Shown here in pieces: positions 6,310 through 9,096 of a DNA stretch of 9,096 nt. The notes beneath the pieces were generated by a model, which worked only from the letters and a program-made list of their open reading frames with translations, did not search any database and was not told the DNA's origin. Source of the DNA: Chloroflexota bacterium (GTDB taxonomy: Bacteria > Chloroflexota > Ktedonobacteria > Ktedonobacterales > Ktedonobacteraceae); assembly GCA_005881995.1 (NCBI GenBank), contig VBHV01000338.1, positions 1-9,096 on the forward strand, given 5' to 3'. Each line of letters begins with the position of its first letter. The stretch's first letter is position 1. The translations under genes and the position numbers were made by a program.

Positions 6310-8325
6310 ATGGACCAGGCATCCTCCCAGCCTCCAGACTTCCCAACAATACGCATATCGGGGTCACTTGCCAAAGGTCATCTTTTCATGCCTGAGGGGG
6401 GGCCCAGGCTATTGGGAAATTACCGCCTGCTTCAGCTGATTGCTGAAGGCGGCTTCGCCGAGGTCTATCTCGGCGTGCATATCCACCTCAATACCCTGGC
6501 CGCTATCAAGGTCTTACACGCGCAGTTGGACAGCAACGACCTGGAAGAGTTTCGTAAAGAAGCCCGTATTGTGGCGCGCCTGCGGCATCCACATATTGTG
6601 AGCATCCACGATTTTGATGTCAAGGACGGGACGCCTTTTCTGGTTATGGATTATGCGCCCAACGGCACTCTGCGCCAGCGCCACCCAAAAGGGCTAGCCC
6701 TTCCTCCTACCGTCATCCTTCCCTATATCAAACAAGTCGCCGACGCTCTCCAGTATGCCCACGATCGACGCTTTATCCATCGTGATATCAAGCCGGAAAA
6801 CATGCTGATTGATGAACAAGGCATGATCCTGTTGAGTGATTTTGGCATTGCCGTTGTGATTAGCACCCACTCGCAATCGGACCGCGAGATCGTTGGCACG
6901 ATCACCTACATGGCTCCAGAGCAATTGCAGGGGAAACCCGTCATGGCAAGCGATCAATACTCGCTTGCCATCGTGGTCTATGAGTGGCTGAGCGGTGAAT
7001 GCCCTTACAAGGGATCACTTGGCGAAGTGGCGGCGCAGCATGTCAATATGCCCCCTCCATCGCTCTGCGCGCGCATTCCTCAACTTTCTCCCGCGCTTGA
7101 AGCCGTGGTGATGCGCGCTCTGGCCAAAGATCCGGCGCAGCGTTTCCCGTCCGCGCTGGACTTCGCCTACGCTTTTGAAGCCGCTATGCATTCCCAACCA
7201 CTGCATTTGAACTCATCCGGCACAAACCTCTTGACGCCCACAGGGGAGAATAATCCCTACGCGCCAACCATCCTGGCAAAGCGGCCAGATGTCAACGCGC
7301 TTCCAGTGATTCCCCGCTATAAAGAGCGCAAAGCGGCCATTTCGAGGCGGACCGTTGTGCTGGCAGGACTGGCCGCGCTGGGAGCGGCGGGCGGAACGGC
7401 CACCTGGCTTGTTAGCAAATACCGCACTATCCAGAAGTCAGCGCCTACACCCACGATAATTCCGACGATTACTCCTACCCCTATTCCGATAGGTACAACC
7501 TTCCATACCTATCGTGGACATCACGATATTGCCGTACAGGTGTGGGATACGGCGACAGGCGGCGTACACGCGGTTGCTTATGTGGGTCATACGGATGCAG
7601 TTACCTCCGTATCCTGGTCGCCAGATGAACAATACGTGGTCTCAGGCAGCAACGATAAAACCGTCAGGGTCTGGAAGACCGCCGACGCCAGCAATGCATT
7701 CACCTACATGAGCCATACTGCCGCGGTCAACGCGGTCGCGTGGTCGCGCGCTGGGACACGCATTGCCTCTGGCAGCGCGGACAAAACGGTGCAGGTATGG
7801 ACGGCAGCCGATGGCAGCAGCCCTTTCGGCTATCCAGGTCATATGGACGTGGTATGGGCGGTAGCCTGGTCACCCGATAGTATGCGCATTGCATCAGGAA
7901 GCGCCGATAAAACGGTGCAGGTATGGAACGCCGCTGACGGCAGCAACCCCATCACGTTTTCACGCCATTCCGACGTGGTGTACGCGGTCGCATGGTCGCC
8001 GGATGGAACGTATATCGCTTCTGGCGGCATGGATAAAACAGTGCGAGTATGGAAGCCTGATGTAGCTGGTGGCACTCCCGTCTATACCTACGGAGGGCAT
8101 ACCGACGCCGTCTATGGTCTAGCCTGGTCACTCGATGGGACGCGCATTGCCTCCGCAAGTAAAGATGGGACGGTACAGGTGTGGGGAGCGACCGACGGTA
8201 GCAACCCTTACAGCTACAAGGGTCACGGGGCAGTGGTAGACGCGGTAGCATGGATATCTATCCCAGGGACGCTGGTTGTTTCTGGCTCACAGGATACAAC
8301 CGTACAAATCTGGCAGGGGGAATAA
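6310..8325 (+). CDS. Transmembrane Ser/Thr protein kinase with WD40 repeat sensor region
   Basis: The 671-residue product is a PknB-like (Hanks-type) kinase. The catalytic domain spans about 38-290 with every key residue present: glycine loop IAEGGFAEVYLG (44-55), Lys67 in AAIKVL, helix-C Glu84, HRDIKPEN (157-164, catalytic Asp159), DFG (177-179) and APE (202-204). Ser/Thr residues at 185-197 are possible activation-loop phosphosites. A linker leads to one membrane helix at about 348-367 after basic residues, then a Pro/Thr-rich spacer (377-394). Six full WD40 repeats follow, starting GH or a variant at 426, 468, 510, 552, 596 and 638 and ending near VQVW or VRVW, spaced 42 residues except once 44. 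A shortened repeat at 398-412 precedes them. Topology puts the propeller outside and the kinase inside. No PASTA domains are present. AGGTG lies 5 bases before the ATG. The lipoprotein gene follows after 16 bases and could be a partner. Ligand and substrates are unknown. Confidence 0.95.
   Translation: MDQASSQPPDFPTIRISGSLAKGHLFMPEGGPRLLGNYRLLQLIAEGGFAEVYLGVHIHLNTLAAIKVLHAQLDSNDLEEFRKEARIVARLRHPHIVSIHDFDVKDGTPFLVMDYAPNGTLRQRHPKGLALPPTVILPYIKQVADALQYAHDRRFIHRDIKPENMLIDEQGMILLSDFGIAVVISTHSQSDREIVGTITYMAPEQLQGKPVMASDQYSLAIVVYEWLSGECPYKGSLGEVAAQHVNMPPPSLCARIPQLSPALEAVVMRALAKDPAQRFPSALDFAYAFEAAMHSQPLHLNSSGTNLLTPTGENNPYAPTILAKRPDVNALPVIPRYKERKAAISRRTVVLAGLAALGAAGGTATWLVSKYRTIQKSAPTPTIIPTITPTPIPIGTTFHTYRGHHDIAVQVWDTATGGVHAVAYVGHTDAVTSVSWSPDEQYVVSGSNDKTVRVWKTADASNAFTYMSHTAAVNAVAWSRAGTRIASGSADKTVQVWTAADGSSPFGYPGHMDVVWAVAWSPDSMRIASGSADKTVQVWNAADGSNPITFSRHSDVVYAVAWSPDGTYIASGGMDKTVRVWKPDVAGGTPVYTYGGHTDAVYGLAWSLDGTRIASASKDGTVQVWGATDGSNPYSYKGHGAVVDAVAWISIPGTLVVSGSQDTTVQIWQGE
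7501..8313 (+). repeat. WD40 coding repeats, about 126 bp per unit
   Basis: Six full units and one shortened first unit (7501-7536) inside the kinase gene. Neighbouring units share long exact runs: AAAACGGTGCAGGTATGGA appears at 7783 and again exactly 126 bases later at 7909. This fits recent internal duplication, or gene conversion between units. Confidence 0.85.
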
Positions 8326-8341
8326 AAGGAGAGCACCTCTC

Positions 8342-9096
8342 ATGAAAACAATGGCACCCTGGTCTCCCCAACGTCTCTTTACAAGTATCAGCTTACTTCT
8401 GCTTCTCGCTCTGCTGCTCGCGGCATGCGGTGGAAGCAGTAACGGGGCGAATGGCACGACTCCGACTCCCCATGGCACAACTACCAACGTGGGGCCCAGC
8501 GGCACCGCTACACCCGCCACAACACCGGTAATAGGGCTTGGTTCGCAGCCTTGCCCGGCTGCGGTAAAAGACCCGGCACACTGGGATGCGATCATCCCCA
8601 CGCAATCCGGTGTCTCGAAGGCCGAGGCTGTCACCTGTGGTAACCTGATTGGTACTCCAGCGTTACAGGCCTTGATCACCGTGCGCTATTCCGCTACAGG
8701 CGCGGCCCTGGATGTGTACGTCTACAACAATATTACCAGCCCCAATCCGACGCAGCTTTTCAAATTACAAAACCTCTATAAAGGCGATGCCGCGATTAGT
8801 TTACGCAATACCGTCATGACCGCCGAAGTCGATCAAAATTCCAGCATCAACAAGGGCAAGGCTAGTGCCAACCTGACGCTAGACCTGTTCCGCGAGTTCA
8901 CTACCGCGAGCTTCACTCCCACCTCATTTCCTGGCATTTATCCCGACTTGACACGTTTTCAGGCCGAACGAGACCAGGTGCAGGTCAACATGGGACAAGA
9001 TGGCTGGAAGCTTTCCCCGACGATGGTAGCTACGCACTTCGCCAGCGAGCCAGCGCTCCTCAATTGGCCGAACGTCATTGCCACCGTTATGAGCGG
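8342..9096 (+). CDS. Secreted lipoprotein of unknown function (partial, runs off right edge)
   Basis: The frame gives 251 complete codons and is open at the window end. The N-terminus is a lipoprotein signal peptide: basic residues at 2 and 11, hydrophobic core SLLLLLALLLAAC (17-29) and lipobox LAAC, with lipid attachment at Cys29. A low-complexity Gly/Ser/Thr/Pro linker follows to about residue 65. The remainder looks globular, with WDAIIPTQSGVSKAEAVTCG at about 81-100 and a likely beta-rich segment (LITVRYSATGAALDVYVYNN, about 111-130). Cys71 and Cys99 might form a disulfide. I do not recognise a named family. AGGAG lies about 9 bases before the ATG. It follows the kinase stop by 16 bases, so co-transcription is likely, and both mature domains would face outside the membrane. 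A link between the lipoprotein and the WD40 region is possible but unproven. Confidence 0.85.
   Translation, partial: MKTMAPWSPQRLFTSISLLLLLALLLAACGGSSNGANGTTPTPHGTTTNVGPSGTATPATTPVIGLGSQPCPAAVKDPAHWDAIIPTQSGVSKAEAVTCGNLIGTPALQALITVRYSATGAALDVYVYNNITSPNPTQLFKLQNLYKGDAAISLRNTVMTAEVDQNSSINKGKASANLTLDLFREFTTASFTPTSFPGIYPDLTRFQAERDQVQVNMGQDGWKLSPTMVATHFASEPALLNWPNVIATVMS

Noticed and set aside
8287..8679. 130-codon minus-strand frame opposite the lipoprotein gene
   Set aside because: The plus strand has a clear signal peptide, lipobox and ribosome binding site; the minus frame is a shadow.

Overview
The window looks like chromosomal DNA of a Chloroflexota bacterium, most likely of the Ktedonobacteria type. 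This is inferred from the gene families: a Ser/Thr kinase fused to WD40 repeats through one membrane segment, a PRC-barrel/MgtE-N/CBS protein, and a Ser/Thr-rich lipoprotein. No rRNA or other taxonomic marker is present, so the placement is tentative. I see no tRNA, rRNA, CRISPR array, transposase or phage gene.

Left half, minus strand. A promoter at 3571-3599 appears to drive a three-gene unit read leftwards: an MBL-fold hydrolase, pyrG (CTP synthase) and a PRC-barrel/MgtE_N/CBS protein that runs off the left edge. pyrG and the last gene are 2 bases apart. Between the hydrolase and pyrG lie two tandem 67-bp units, each able to fold into an outer stem with a branched interior. They sit where the hydrolase should end, and its reading frame now runs through both units and 134 bases into pyrG. 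Upstream is a separate minus-strand gene at 3656-5053, a family 2 glycosyltransferase with a C-terminal domain that looks like a degenerate GGDEF domain.

The divergent intergenic region (5054-5369) holds a strong plus-strand promoter, a possible weak minus-strand promoter and a 13-bp palindrome.

Right half, plus strand. First comes a small membrane protein with a DxDH motif and a C-terminal Cys/His module like an HNH treble clef. Next is secG with its own promoter and a TTG start. After that come a 671-residue Ser/Thr kinase with a transmembrane segment and a WD40 propeller, and a lipoprotein cut off by the right edge. The last three are closely spaced (41 and 16 bases) and could be co-transcribed. 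The kinase would then sense outside the membrane and signal inside, with the lipoprotein as a possible outside partner; this last point is inference only.

Most worth a second look: the paired structured repeats with compensatory changes at the hydrolase-pyrG junction, the glycosyltransferase/GGDEF-like fusion, the membrane/HNH-like fusion, and the shortened first WD40 repeat.
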